Source: Blautia faecis
Lineage (GTDB): Bacteria > Bacillota > Clostridia > Lachnospirales > Lachnospiraceae
Reading direction: 5' to 3'
Assembly: GCF_020554845.1 (NCBI RefSeq)
Contig: NZ_JAJCIA010000037.1
Location: forward strand, 1-40,553
DNA: 40,553 nucleotides
The position numbers and the translations under genes were made by a program. This document shows positions 24,650 to 33,846 of the stretch, one piece after another. Below the pieces are notes generated by a model. That model ran no database searches, was not told where the DNA came from, and saw only the letters and a program-made list of their open reading frames with translations. How positions within the stretch are numbered: the stretch's first letter is position 1; every line of letters begins with the position of its first letter.

Positions 24650-25624
24650 ATGTGTACAGCAGCAACCTATAAAACAAAGGATTTCTATTTTGGAAGAACT
24701 CTGGATTATGAGATTTCCTATGGAGACCAGGTAGTGATCACGCCTAGAAATTATGTATTTGACTTAAGAGAAGGCGGTCAGCTGAAAAATCATTATGCCA
24801 TGATCGGAATGGCATGTGTTATGGAGAACTATCCTCTGTATTATGATGCGGTCAATGAGAAAGGTCTTGGAATCGCCGGCCTTAATTTCGTTGGAAATGC
24901 CAGCTACAAGAAGCCTGTAGAGGGGAAAGACAATATCACTCAGTTCGAACTGATCCCATGGATTCTGGGAAAATGTGCTACAGTGAAAGAAGCACGCCAG
25001 CTTCTTAAGAATATGAACCTGATTGACACCCCATTTCTTCCTGATCTGCCAGTTGCGCAGCTGCACTGGATTATTGCGGACAAAGAGGAATGTATTACCC
25101 TGGAGTCGTTGGAAGAGGGAATGAAAATATATGATAATCCAGTAGGTGTCCTCACAAACAATCCGCCCTTTAACTATCAGATGTTTAATCTGAACAATTA
25201 TATGCAGCTGGCTGTGGAAAACCGCAGTAACACTTTTTCAGAAAATCTGGAACTGAATCAGTACAGCCGGGGAATGGGTGGCATGGGACTGCCGGGAGAT
25301 CTCTCCTCCCAGTCAAGATTTGTGCGGGTGGCCTTTGTAAAAATGAATTCTCTGTCCGGGGATTCAGAAGAAGAAAGTGTAAGCCAGTTTTTCCACATTC
25401 TTGGCAGCGTAGACCAGCAGAGGGGCTGCTGCAAGCTGGGAGAAGACAAGTATGAGATTACGCTATATACTTCCTGCTGTAATACGGATAAGGGAATTTA
25501 CTATTATAATACTTACGACAACCACCAGATCAGTGCTGTGGATATGCACAAGGCGGACCTGGAAGGTGAGAAGCTTTATACCTATGCGCCCATAAAAGGG
25601 GAACAGATCAGAATGCAAAATTAG
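24650..25624 (+). CDS. bsh: Conjugated bile salt hydrolase (choloylglycine hydrolase)
   Basis: This 324-aa Ntn-hydrolase hydrolyses the amide bond of glycine- or taurine-conjugated bile acids in the cytoplasm. Starting at ATG 24650, 9 bases after GGAGG, puts the nucleophile at Cys2, freed by Met removal, as the family requires. The other conserved residues are all in place: Arg16, Asp19, Asn79 (GLNF), Asn170 (VLTNNP) and Arg223 (QSRFVRVAF). Asn79 favours bile salt hydrolase over penicillin V acylase, where a Tyr is usual. Length fits the 315-340 aa norm. There is no signal peptide. This strongly suggests a gut habitat; conjugate preference cannot be told. Confidence 0.92.
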   Translation: MCTAATYKTKDFYFGRTLDYEISYGDQVVITPRNYVFDLREGGQLKNHYAMIGMACVMENYPLYYDAVNEKGLGIAGLNFVGNASYKKPVEGKDNITQFELIPWILGKCATVKEARQLLKNMNLIDTPFLPDLPVAQLHWIIADKEECITLESLEEGMKIYDNPVGVLTNNPPFNYQMFNLNNYMQLAVENRSNTFSENLELNQYSRGMGGMGLPGDLSSQSRFVRVAFVKMNSLSGDSEEESVSQFFHILGSVDQQRGCCKLGEDKYEITLYTSCCNTDKGIYYYNTYDNHQISAVDMHKADLEGEKLYTYAPIKGEQIRMQN

Positions 25625-25687
25625 CTCCCGTTTCGAAATAAATGTTTCAAAAAACTACCATGTTCCAGAAAGAATGTTCGATTCTTA

Positions 25688-25715
25688 TTGCAAAATTTTA
25701 ATTTAGTGCTATAAT
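25688..25715 (+). promoter_or_regulatory. Promoter for lon
   Basis: TTGCAA (25688-25693) and a perfect TATAAT (25710-25715) are 16 bases apart. The transcript would begin near 25722 and carry the hairpin at 25734 and the CIRCE element. Confidence 0.65.
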
Positions 25716-25733
25716 GAACTATCATAGATTCAG

Positions 25734-25764
25734 ATGGCGAATTCATATGAGTTCGCCATTTTCT
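25734..25764 (+). terminator. Hairpin in the lon leader
   Basis: ATGGCGAA pairs with TTCGCCAT around a 10-base loop, then TTTTCT. It could be an attenuator within the lon transcript, or terminate read-through from the bile salt hydrolase gene. Confidence 0.5.
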
Positions 25765-25775
25765 ATAGAATAAAT

Positions 25776-25802
25776 CTGGCACTCATATTAAAGGAGTGCT
25801 AA
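25776..25802. promoter_or_regulatory. CIRCE-like HrcA operator upstream of lon
   Basis: CTGGCACTC, nine bases, then GAGTGCTAA. The CIRCE consensus is TTAGCACTC-N9-GAGTGCTAA: the right arm is perfect and the left differs in two or three outer bases, with exact 9-base spacing. It overlaps the transcribed leader and ends 6 bases before the ribosome binding site, so HrcA would repress lon and release it on heat or protein-folding stress. Confidence 0.82.
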
Positions 25803-25823
25803 CAATACAAGGAGGAAACATGT

Positions 25824-28097
25824 ATGATTACAATACCAGTTTATGAACTTCTTCTTTTACCGGAAGTTACATTTTTCTTTAAAAAAGATATGTTTCCGGA
25901 AGGCAGAATTAAAGAACAGAATATCGGAGAAGAAATTCTCTTCGTTTTACAGAAGAAAGAAATAGCCCCAGAGGAAATTTCCATGGAAAATATTTTTCCA
26001 GTGGGCGTGATGGGAATCATTGAGAATATAGACGAGGAAGGCAGCGTCAAGATTACTACCAGAAAAAGAGTGCAGGTGACTCGTGTAGAATATACTGACG
26101 GCATGGTTCAGGCAGAAGCGGTAGATCTTCCGGATATCCAGGATATCTCCCCGGAAGAAGAAAAGGAGAAATTTGATAAGATCAAGAAAGAACTGATGGA
26201 TTTTGCAAAAGGCTTTCAGTGGGGCGTCTGGGTACGCAGCATGATCTACCATTGGAAAAGCTATCCGGAAGCCGTCAGTGCCCTGGCTGGTTACATGAGC
26301 CTTTCCTGGGAAGAAAAATACCATATGATCGAGGTGGATTCCAGGAAAGAACGCATGCATCTGATGGAAGAGGCTGTCTATGAGCTGATGGAGATTTTCC
26401 GTGTCAGTGAGGAAGCTGAGACTGCGCAGAAGAACTCCAATGAGAAAGTTTACCGGGAGTCCGCTATCCGGAAGCAGATCGAATTTCTTCAGCAGCAGCT
26501 GGACGAAATGCATCCGGAGAATATTTCTGATGTGCGCCGTTTCCAGAAGAAAATCCAGGAATCCGGCATGAATGAGGAAGCACGCAAAGAAGCTGAAAAG
26601 GTGCTGAACCGCATGAAGCAGGAAGGAAAAGACAGCCATGAGTATGGTATGCTGTATGATTATCTGGACTTTGCTACAAGTCTTTCCTGGAAGACAGAGG
26701 AACCTGCTGAAATTGATTTGAACGAGGCAGAAGAAATCCTGAATGAAGACCATTATGGGTTGAAAAAAGTAAAAGAGCGAATTATCCAGCAGCTTGCTGT
26801 TATGGCTCTTAATAAGAAACAGTCTGGTTCCATTTTATTGTTTGTAGGTGCGCCTGGAACTGGAAAAACCAGTATCGGACAGAGTATTGCCCGTGCGCTT
26901 CACCGTAAATACGTGCGTATCAGTCTTGGTGGAATCCGTGATGAAGCGGAAATTCGAGGACACAGAAGAACCTACATAGGTGCTATGCCAGGCAGGATTA
27001 TGGAAGGAATGAAGAGAAGCGGAGCTGCAAATCCGGTTATGGTACTGGATGAGGTGGACAAGCTCGCCAAAGATTACGGCGGTGATCCGGCAAGTGCTCT
27101 TCTGGAAGTGCTGGATCCGGAGCAGAACGGAAGCTTTACAGACCATTATATGAATGTTCCTTATGATCTTTCCAATGTGCTTTTTGTGTGTACAGCCAAT
27201 TCCACCGATACCATTCCTGAGCCATTGCTCAATCGTATGGAAGTAATCCAGTTTCCTGGATATACTGCAGTAGAGAAGTTTCAGATCGCGAGACGTCATC
27301 TTTTGCCGAAAGCAATGAAGAGCATGGGAATCAAAGCCCAGAATCTGAAGGTGACAGATGAGGCAATCCGCCGCATTATTGAAGAGTATACAGCGGAGGC
27401 TGGTGTCCGCGGACTGAAGAAGCAGATGGATGTGTTATGCAGATATGCAGCTGTGAAGCTGGTAAAGGGTGAGCAGAAGAGCATTACGGTAAGTGAGAAG
27501 CGTGTAGCAGAATTTTTGGGACATGGAATTCATCATGAGAAGATTCTGGAAAACCCAGTGCCTGGAGTTGTAACCGGTCTTGCCTGGACCAGTGCTGGTG
27601 GAGAAATCCTTTTTATCGAAACTTCTTTTACAAAAGGCGATGGAAAGGTGATCATTACCGGACAGCTTGGAGATGTGATGAAAGAGTCCGCCCAGATTGC
27701 CATTACTCTTGTGAAGTCCCTCTATCCGGAATTTGCAGATAAATTCAAGGAAAATGATCTTCACATCCATGTGCCGGCAGGAGCAGTTCCCAAGGATGGC
27801 CCATCAGCAGGCATCACGCTGGTAACTGCATTATCCTCTCTGGTGACAGGAAAGCCTGCACCAGCAGAAATAGCAATGACAGGAGAAGTTTCCCTTCGCG
27901 GCGGTGTTATGCCTATTGGCGGATTGCCGGAGAAGCTGATGGCTGCCCAAAGAGCTGGCGTAAAGCATGTGTTTATTCCATATGAGAATATGGATGATCT
28001 TGATGATGTGGCCGATGAGGTAAAAGAGAAGCTTGAGATTACACCAGTTAAGACCGTGCAGGAGGTTCTGGATTACTGTTTACAGCCTGCACGGTAA
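25824..28097 (+). CDS. lon: ATP-dependent protease Lon
   Basis: This 757-aa Lon (S16) protease degrades misfolded and regulatory proteins in the cytoplasm. It has an N-terminal substrate-binding domain (about 1-190, rather diverged), a coiled-coil linker with EFLQQQLDEMHPE, Walker A GAPGTGKT at 342-349, Walker B VLDEVDKL, and a catalytic dyad Ser661 (PKDGPSAG) and Lys704 (PEKLMAAQRAG), 43 residues apart as in other Lon enzymes. The ATG at 25824 follows AAGGAGG by 8 bases; an ATG at 25820 is out of frame. The CIRCE element indicates HrcA control. Confidence 0.95.
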   Translation: MITIPVYELLLLPEVTFFFKKDMFPEGRIKEQNIGEEILFVLQKKEIAPEEISMENIFPVGVMGIIENIDEEGSVKITTRKRVQVTRVEYTDGMVQAEAVDLPDIQDISPEEEKEKFDKIKKELMDFAKGFQWGVWVRSMIYHWKSYPEAVSALAGYMSLSWEEKYHMIEVDSRKERMHLMEEAVYELMEIFRVSEEAETAQKNSNEKVYRESAIRKQIEFLQQQLDEMHPENISDVRRFQKKIQESGMNEEARKEAEKVLNRMKQEGKDSHEYGMLYDYLDFATSLSWKTEEPAEIDLNEAEEILNEDHYGLKKVKERIIQQLAVMALNKKQSGSILLFVGAPGTGKTSIGQSIARALHRKYVRISLGGIRDEAEIRGHRRTYIGAMPGRIMEGMKRSGAANPVMVLDEVDKLAKDYGGDPASALLEVLDPEQNGSFTDHYMNVPYDLSNVLFVCTANSTDTIPEPLLNRMEVIQFPGYTAVEKFQIARRHLLPKAMKSMGIKAQNLKVTDEAIRRIIEEYTAEAGVRGLKKQMDVLCRYAAVKLVKGEQKSITVSEKRVAEFLGHGIHHEKILENPVPGVVTGLAWTSAGGEILFIETSFTKGDGKVIITGQLGDVMKESAQIAITLVKSLYPEFADKFKENDLHIHVPAGAVPKDGPSAGITLVTALSSLVTGKPAPAEIAMTGEVSLRGGVMPIGGLPEKLMAAQRAGVKHVFIPYENMDDLDDVADEVKEKLEITPVKTVQEVLDYCLQPAR

Positions 28098-28328
28098 CAG
28101 GCTCTGGAAAAGCTGCTGATATAATAATTTTTTTACCAAAACATATTTTCAGGTTCAAAGAGAGAATTAACAATTAAAATTACAAAAACTATAAGAAGTA
28201 TGTTATAATAAGTGTACTAAATGAAACAACTGCAAAGACAGAAGTGCAGTGCATGGAAGCCGTTACAGAGTATGAGGCTTTCATTAAAGATCAGATTATA
28301 ACCCGGACAGAAAGTTGGAGGAAAAGTT

Positions 28329-29957
28329 ATGAAGAAAGGCAAATTATTAGCTACGCTACTCTGCAGCGCATCAATGGTTATGGGAAGCATGGTTCCCACA
28401 GTACCGGCTATGGCAGATGCTATGAAGGTTGTTACACTTGGCGCAGATCTTTCAGATGAGCAGAAGAACACCATGCTGAAATATTTTAAAGTAGATTCCA
28501 GCCAGGTACAGATTATCTACGTTACCAATCAGGATGAGAGGGATCACTTAAGTTCCTATGTTCCGCTGGAGCAGATTGGTACAAGAACAGTGAGCTGCGC
28601 TTATGTGAAGCCTACCACATCCGGTGGCATCAAGGTTCGTACCGCCAATTTGAACTGGGTTACCTGCAATATGATTGCAAGTTCCCTTTCCACATCTGGT
28701 GTTACCAACTGTGAGGTTGTTGCTGCATGCCCATTCGAGGTATCCGGTACAGGAGCACTGACTGGTATCCAGATGGCATATGAGACTGCCAGTGGACAGA
28801 AGCTTGACGAGACCAAGAAGGAGCTTGCTACTGAGGAGATGGTAGTTACAGGTAATCTTGCTGATTCTGTAGGACAGAATGACGCTACCACTGTTATTAA
28901 CCAGGCGAAAATGCAGGTTATTGCAGACAATGTTCAGAATGCAGATGATATCTACAATATTGTCGTAAATATCTCCAATAATAACAATGTAACTCTTACA
29001 GATGATGAGATTAATACCATCGTAAACCTGCTTCAGCAGATTTCCCAGCAGGACTATGATTACTCTGAGATGCAGGAAACTCTGGAGCGTGTAAATGACA
29101 ATGTAACAGGAAAGGCAGAGGAGAGCAGTGATTCATCAGATGATGAGGACAGTATTGTGGATAATGTAGACCAGAGTGCTCTTGGTGACAATGTTATCGA
29201 GAGTTCTACAGAGGATCCGGGACTTGCTGAGGAGACTGGAGCTGCAGACGAATCCGGTGAAGAATCCTGGGAAGAATTTCCGGCTTCTGATGATTCCGGC
29301 GAGAACACAGATGGAAGTACAGATGAGCCAGCTGATGGTGACATCAGTGAAGTTGGCGGAACAGATACTGGTGATGGCAGTGATTCTTCCGAAGAGATCA
29401 CAGATATATCCCAGCTGAATACAGATTTCCTTGGCGATGATGCGAAAGCGAAATTTGAAAAAGCGAAGACCTTCTGTCAGGGAGAGTACAGCGGTGATGA
29501 GGATGCTCTTTACGAAGTAATGGGAGATGATGCTGCAGTTACTGTAACACTTGATTCTGACACAGCCAACAAGCTTTCCATCAAAGTTCTTCAGAAATAC
29601 CTTGGTATCCTTGGAAATGGTGCTGTTTCCTATCAGGAGGATGGAACTGAGAAATACATTACACCAGAACTGAATATGCTGGATAAAGAGATGAAGAAAC
29701 TTTTCGGCATTGATGTGATCGATGATGGTGAGTCTTCTGAGGATATTGATGTTCTTGGCGATGCAGTATCTTCTGATGATAAAGATACCCTGTATAAAGA
29801 TACTATGAAGTTCTTTGAGAAACTTTATGGTGAGAGTTCAGAATCCAGTGATTCAGCTGACGGCTCTGAAAATGTGACAACAGATGAAAGTGCTACAGAT
29901 GAAGTAGGCGATGAGTCTTATGACGAGACTATTGATGAAGAGTCCTACGAAGAATAA
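28329..29957 (+). CDS. Secreted DUF1002 (YpuA-like) protein
   Basis: This 542-aa protein has a signal peptide (about 1-28, ending VPAMA), then the DUF1002 domain (about 30-255; VVTLGADLSDEQKNTMLKYF, later ANLNWVTCNMIASSL). A Ser/Asp/Glu/Gly-rich linker (about 262-355) follows, then a second folded segment (about 356-465) and an acidic tail (about 490-542). It should be exported; there is no LPXTG or lipobox, so attachment is unclear. The function of DUF1002/YpuA proteins is unknown. GGAGG lies 8 bases before the ATG; TATAAT at 28204-28209 gives a leader of about 110 bases. Confidence 0.85.
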   Translation: MKKGKLLATLLCSASMVMGSMVPTVPAMADAMKVVTLGADLSDEQKNTMLKYFKVDSSQVQIIYVTNQDERDHLSSYVPLEQIGTRTVSCAYVKPTTSGGIKVRTANLNWVTCNMIASSLSTSGVTNCEVVAACPFEVSGTGALTGIQMAYETASGQKLDETKKELATEEMVVTGNLADSVGQNDATTVINQAKMQVIADNVQNADDIYNIVVNISNNNNVTLTDDEINTIVNLLQQISQQDYDYSEMQETLERVNDNVTGKAEESSDSSDDEDSIVDNVDQSALGDNVIESSTEDPGLAEETGAADESGEESWEEFPASDDSGENTDGSTDEPADGDISEVGGTDTGDGSDSSEEITDISQLNTDFLGDDAKAKFEKAKTFCQGEYSGDEDALYEVMGDDAAVTVTLDSDTANKLSIKVLQKYLGILGNGAVSYQEDGTEKYITPELNMLDKEMKKLFGIDVIDDGESSEDIDVLGDAVSSDDKDTLYKDTMKFFEKLYGESSESSDSADGSENVTTDESATDEVGDESYDETIDEESYEE

Positions 29958-30031
29958 CAGACCTGAATTCGGAAGAATACTGTTGAATAGTATGTGTTGA
30001 TGCTCCAGGAGATGACATGTCTGCTGGTGGA

Positions 30032-30084
30032 AAAGGTACAGAAACTGATATCCAGTGGGATATTGGGGACTGTACCTTTTTTTG
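30032..30084 (+). terminator. Intrinsic terminator after the DUF1002 gene
   Basis: AAAGGTACAG pairs with CTGTACCTTT, with an inner GATATCC/GGGATAT stem, followed by seven T residues. Confidence 0.88.
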
Positions 30085-30137
30085 CAGAAAATAACTGTCC
30101 TCTTAAAAATAATCAAAACTGTCTATTGAAGACATAC

Positions 30138-30173
30138 CAGTATCTCGCTATGATAAGTGCTAATTAGATACTG
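30138..30173 (+). other. Inverted repeat in the ECF gene leader
   Basis: CAGTATCT (30138-30145) and AGATACTG (30166-30173) are perfect 8-base arms around a 20-base loop. No riboswitch family is recognisable. It lies about 130 bases before the ECF gene. Confidence 0.4.
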
Positions 30174-30210
30174 CAGTATAAAAAGCAGTGATTAAACAGG
30201 AAACATTGGA

Positions 30211-30263
30211 GCTTGTTTGAGAAATCATTCCTGCAACTTGTGAGGCACATCTTGCAGAATGTT
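30211..30263 (+). repeat. Dispersed palindromic repeat R2, shortest form
   Basis: GCTTGTTTGAGAAATCATTC at one end and CTTGCAGAATGTTTTTCAAT at the other fold back on each other. It sits 42 bases before the ECF S-component start. Confidence 0.75.
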
Positions 30264-30304
30264 TTTCAATATGTACCAGGTTTCCGGGAAAGAGAGAGAA
30301 ACCT

Positions 30305-30916
30305 ATGAACAAACAGAATTCTACCATTATGAAACTTGCAGAGACTGCACTTCTTGCAGCACTTTGCTATGTATCTTTTACATTTTTGCAGATTAAGATT
30401 CCGGTACCGGGTGGAGATGCTACTTCTCTTCACATCGGAAATACCTTCTGCGTGCTTGGAGCTCTGCTTCTTGGCGGTTGGTACGGCGGTCTTGCTGGTT
30501 CTATTGGAATGACTATTGCAGACCTTATGGATCCGGTTTACATTACAGGAGCACCCAAGACTTTTGTCCTGAAGCTTTGCATCGGTCTTATAACAGGTCT
30601 TGTAGCCCACAAGATTGCAAAGATCAATGAGACGAACGACAAGAAATACGTATTCAAATGGAGTCTGATCGCTTCCATTGCAGGTCTTGCTTTTAATGTG
30701 ATCGCAGATCCCATCGTTGGCTATTTCTACAAACAGTACATTCTTGGTCAGCCCCAGGAAGTAGCGAGCATCCTTGCAAAATTAAGCGCCGGTGCTACAT
30801 TTGTAAATGCAATTGTATCTACAATCCTGGTTGTGATTATTTACAATGCAGTTCGTCCAGCCCTTATTAAGGCAAATCTGATTCATGTATATGTAACTGC
30901 AGCGAATGCGAAATAA
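30305..30916 (+). CDS. ECF transporter S component (substrate-binding membrane subunit)
   Basis: This 203-aa integral membrane protein has about five or six transmembrane helices. It resembles the small S components of energy-coupling factor vitamin transporters: helix 1 TALLAALCYVSFTFLQI, a conserved loop GGDATSLHIGNTFCVLGALLLGG, then IADLMDPVYITGAPKTFVLK and the tail NAIVSTILVVIIYNAVRPAL. S components bind the vitamin and share EcfA/EcfA'/EcfT encoded elsewhere. No biosynthetic gene or recognisable riboswitch is adjacent, so the substrate is unknown. The ribosome binding site is GAGAG-like, weak. Confidence 0.82.
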   Translation: MNKQNSTIMKLAETALLAALCYVSFTFLQIKIPVPGGDATSLHIGNTFCVLGALLLGGWYGGLAGSIGMTIADLMDPVYITGAPKTFVLKLCIGLITGLVAHKIAKINETNDKKYVFKWSLIASIAGLAFNVIADPIVGYFYKQYILGQPQEVASILAKLSAGATFVNAIVSTILVVIIYNAVRPALIKANLIHVYVTAANAK

Positions 30917-30961
30917 GAAGAAAATAACCATCTGGAAAAGTCAGAATATAAGATAAGTGAA

Positions 30962-31056
30962 AGCTCTGGAATGTCTGAACCGTGTACCGCCATTGAAAGT
31001 CAGATTTAGAATCTGACGATAGGAAGCGAGTTCAGGCAGTCCGGAGTTTTTTTGTG
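30962..31056 (+). terminator. Long terminator hairpin after the ECF gene
   Basis: CTCTGGAATGTCTGAAC pairs through G-U pairs with GTTCAGGCAGTCCGGAG; an inner GTCAGATTTAGAATCTGAC hairpin is enclosed and TTTTTTT follows. The 316-base gene-free stretch 30917-31232 otherwise holds only a weak TACAAT box near 31194. Confidence 0.8.
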
Positions 31057-31232
31057 TTGTTAATGAGACTGAGATGTCTGTTAAAAAAAGAAGATGAATG
31101 GCTGGCAGTTTATAAAATTTTAAGATTAGTGAAATTTTTATGACTTTTTCTCAGAACCCCTGGAAACACTGGCAAATTGAGAAATTGTGTGCTACAATGT
31201 TACCTAAATCGCAAAAGCAAAGGAGTAGTGCT

Positions 31233-32435
31233 ATGAGTCTGGCAGTAGTAACCCTGAAAAAGGGAGAAGGACGTCTTTTGAAATCCGGCGGAATGTGGAT
31301 TTTTGATAATGAAGTAGCTTCTATTATGGGAAGCTTTGTAAATGGAGATATTGTACTGGTTCATGATTTTGACGGATATCCTCTGGGAAGAGGATTCATC
31401 AATACGAATTCCAGGATTGTGGTACGTCTTCTTTCAAGAGATGAGAATACTGTGATCGATGAGGAATTTTTTGAGAAAAGAGTGCGGGATGCATGGGAGT
31501 ATCGTAAGAAAGTAACGGATACTTCAAGCTGTCGCGTGATCTTCGGAGAGGCAGATTTTCTGCCGGGTTTTATTGTGGACAAGTTTTCTGATGTGCTGGT
31601 GGTACAGTCCCTTGCACTTGGAATCGACCGTTATAAAGAGATGCTGGTGGAACTTCTGAAGAAAGTTCTGGCAGAGGATGGTATCCGGATCTGCGGCGTT
31701 TACGAGAGAAGTGACGTGAAAGTACGTAAGCAGGAGGGAATGGAGCCATATAAGGGCTTTATTGGTGAAGAGTTCCCTACTTTGGTTGAAATTGTGGAAA
31801 ATGGTGTAAAATATCAGGTGGATGTAAAAGACGGTCAGAAGACAGGATTTTTCCTGGATCAGAAATACAATCGTCTGGCAATCCAGAAGCTTTGCAGGAA
31901 TGCCAGAGTTCTGGACTGTTTTACCCATACTGGTTCTTTTGCTTTAAATGCAGGATATGCAGGAGCGAAAGAAGTAACTGGTGTGGATGCTTCACAGCTT
32001 GCAGTTGATCAGGCTACAGCCAATGCAGCTTTAAACGGACTTTCTGATTCTGTAAAATTTATCTGTGAGGACGTCTTCGATCTTCTTCCGAAACTGGAAG
32101 AGAAAGGCGAGAAATATGACGTGGTGATTCTGGATCCACCTGCATTTACCAAGTCAAGAAGCTCTGTTAAGAATGCAGTGAAAGGCTATCGTGAGATCAA
32201 TCTTCGTGCCATGAAGCTGGTGAAAGACGGCGGTTTCCTTGCAACCTGTTCCTGTTCACATTTTATGGATTACCAGCTTTTTACCCAGACCATCGGGCAG
32301 GCTGCCAGAAATGTGCATAAACGTCTCCGTCAGGTAGAATATCGCACCCAGGCACCAGATCATCCGATCTTATGGTCTGCTGATGAATCTTATTATCTGA
32401 AATTTTACATTTTTCAAGTCTGCAGCGACAGATAG
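31233..32435 (+). CDS. Class I SAM-dependent rRNA methyltransferase, RlmI-like
   Basis: This 400-aa protein is of the RlmI/YwbD type (23S rRNA cytosine-C5 methyltransferase in E. coli). It has an N-terminal PUA domain (about 2-75), an EEHUD-like middle, GQKTGFFLDQ at 201-210, the SAM loop DCFTHTGSFALNAGYAGA from 228, and LDPPAFTKSRSS with Asp301, then TCSCSHFM. The ATG at 31233 is preceded by AAAGGAG at 8 bases; the in-frame extension to 31140 lacks a site. No terminator is obvious before the next gene. The exact target base is inferred from family only. Confidence 0.9.
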   Translation: MSLAVVTLKKGEGRLLKSGGMWIFDNEVASIMGSFVNGDIVLVHDFDGYPLGRGFINTNSRIVVRLLSRDENTVIDEEFFEKRVRDAWEYRKKVTDTSSCRVIFGEADFLPGFIVDKFSDVLVVQSLALGIDRYKEMLVELLKKVLAEDGIRICGVYERSDVKVRKQEGMEPYKGFIGEEFPTLVEIVENGVKYQVDVKDGQKTGFFLDQKYNRLAIQKLCRNARVLDCFTHTGSFALNAGYAGAKEVTGVDASQLAVDQATANAALNGLSDSVKFICEDVFDLLPKLEEKGEKYDVVILDPPAFTKSRSSVKNAVKGYREINLRAMKLVKDGGFLATCSCSHFMDYQLFTQTIGQAARNVHKRLRQVEYRTQAPDHPILWSADESYYLKFYIFQVCSDR

Positions 32436-32576
32436 GAAAAGACGGAATGATTGCTGGTTGTTTTGTGAACCATAATAGTGAATGTACAGAATCAGGGATA
32501 GGGAAATAATATAATAACAAAAGAGCGACAGAAACTTATTCCAGGAAGATAAGTTCACAAGAAAGAAGGTATTTTA

Positions 32577-32990
32577 TTGAAAGAAAAATTTATGAGATTT
32601 ATGCAGGGACGCAACGGAGTAGATCAGTTCGCAAGATTCACTATGGGAGTGGCACTGGCTGCTATTGTGCTCACCGTATTTACTGGGACCAGAAGTGGAA
32701 TTGGCGCATTTTTGGATCTGTTTGGAATGGCTGCCATTGTTTATACTTATTTCAGGATTTTTTCCAAAAATATTTCCAAACGTTATCAGGAGAATCAGAA
32801 GTATCTTCAGATGACAGATAAGTTAAGAGCCCGTTTCCAGAAAGAGAAGCGAATGATGAGCCAGCGCAAGGACTATCATATTTACAGCTGTCCTGGCTGC
32901 GGTCAGAAAATCCGTATTCCCAGAGGCGGATTTAAGAAAGTGGAGATTGAATGTCCCAAGTGTCATACCAAATTTATAAAGAGGCGCTGA
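32577..32990 (+). CDS. Membrane-anchored zinc-ribbon protein
   Basis: This 137-aa protein starts at TTG, 6 bases after AAGAAGGT; an internal ATG at 32592 is the alternative. It has two hydrophobic segments (about 21-37 and 43-60), a basic linker (about 65-98), and a C-terminal zinc ribbon with Cys105, Cys108, Cys126 and Cys129 (SCPGCGQKIRIP, IECPKCHTKF). The next gene begins one base after its stop, so it heads an operon with DUF5685 and DnaJ-like genes. Zinc-ribbon plus J-protein suggests a membrane-localised folding or assembly role; that is inference. Confidence 0.8.
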   Translation: MKEKFMRFMQGRNGVDQFARFTMGVALAAIVLTVFTGTRSGIGAFLDLFGMAAIVYTYFRIFSKNISKRYQENQKYLQMTDKLRARFQKEKRMMSQRKDYHIYSCPGCGQKIRIPRGGFKKVEIECPKCHTKFIKRR

Positions 32991-32991
32991 T

Positions 32992-33846
32992 ATGTTTGGA
33001 TATATTGTAATGAACAAGCCGGAGATCAAGATGAAGGATTTTGACGTATACAGGTCCTTTTACTGCGGACTCTGCAGGGAACTGCGTGAGAAATACGGGA
33101 TATCCGGCCAGATTACATTAAGCTATGATATGACTTTTGTGATCATGCTTCTTTCCGGCCTTTATGAGCCAAAGACGTACAAGGGCACTACCAGATGCAT
33201 TCTTCATCCTATGAGAAAACAGCCAGTTCGAAAGAATGTGATGACAGAATACTGTGCAGACATGAATATACTTTTAACTTATTATAAATGTCTGGATGAC
33301 TGGAACGATGACAGAAAATATGTGAAGCTTGGTTACGCCAGGCTTCTCGAGGGGAAAAATAACCGTCTGTTAAAACTTTATCCAGATAAGGCGAAGCGGA
33401 TCGTCGAACTTCTGGATGAGCTTTCCGCTTTGGAGAAACAGGGAGAGACAGATATAGACAGAATGTCCGGGATTTTTGGGCATATTATGGAGGAGATTCT
33501 TGCTTACAGGCAGGATGAGTGGGAGAAAAGCCTTCGAAGAATTGGCTTTTATCTTGGCAAATTCATCTATCTTCTGGATGCATATGATGATGTGGAAGAA
33601 GATGTGAAAAATAAAGATTACAATCCTTTCGCAGAAAAATATACAATGGAAGGGTTTGAAGGGGAAGTACGCCAGATCCTTATGATGATGATGGCAGAAA
33701 CCTGCAGAGAATTCGAGAAGCTTCCTATTATTAAATATGGGGATATTCTTCGGAACATTTTATATTCCGGTGTGTGGTGCCGCTTCGAGGAAGTGAGCAG
33801 GAAACGCAGGGAAGAACGGGAGAAAGAACATGTTGGATCCATATAG
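32992..33846 (+). CDS. DUF5685 family protein
   Basis: This 284-aa protein has the DUF5685 signature at its start, [20 protein letters not shown], then [16 protein letters not shown] (about 22-37), with paired cysteines in YCGLC. It is largely helical; a [21 protein letters not shown] motif lies around 192-213, with an Asp-rich DDVEED core. There is no signal peptide. The function is unknown. It follows the zinc-ribbon gene by one base and its end overlaps the J-protein gene by 17 bases, so the three are translationally linked. Confidence 0.85.
   Translation: MFGYIVMNKPEIKMKDFDVYRSFYCGLCRELREKYGISGQITLSYDMTFVIMLLSGLYEPKTYKGTTRCILHPMRKQPVRKNVMTEYCADMNILLTYYKCLDDWNDDRKYVKLGYARLLEGKNNRLLKLYPDKAKRIVELLDELSALEKQGETDIDRMSGIFGHIMEEILAYRQDEWEKSLRRIGFYLGKFIYLLDAYDDVEEDVKNKDYNPFAEKYTMEGFEGEVRQILMMMMAETCREFEKLPIIKYGDILRNILYSGVWCRFEEVSRKRREEREKEHVGSI

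Noticed and set aside
25947..26753. 268-codon minus-strand frame inside lon
   Set aside because: It is a shadow of lon in a codon-biased gene; the Phe/Leu-rich composition is the usual antisense artefact.
30085..30304. Vitamin riboswitch (FMN, TPP, cobalamin) before the ECF S component
   Set aside because: None of the conserved aptamer words is present; the stretch holds a simple inverted repeat and an R2 copy.
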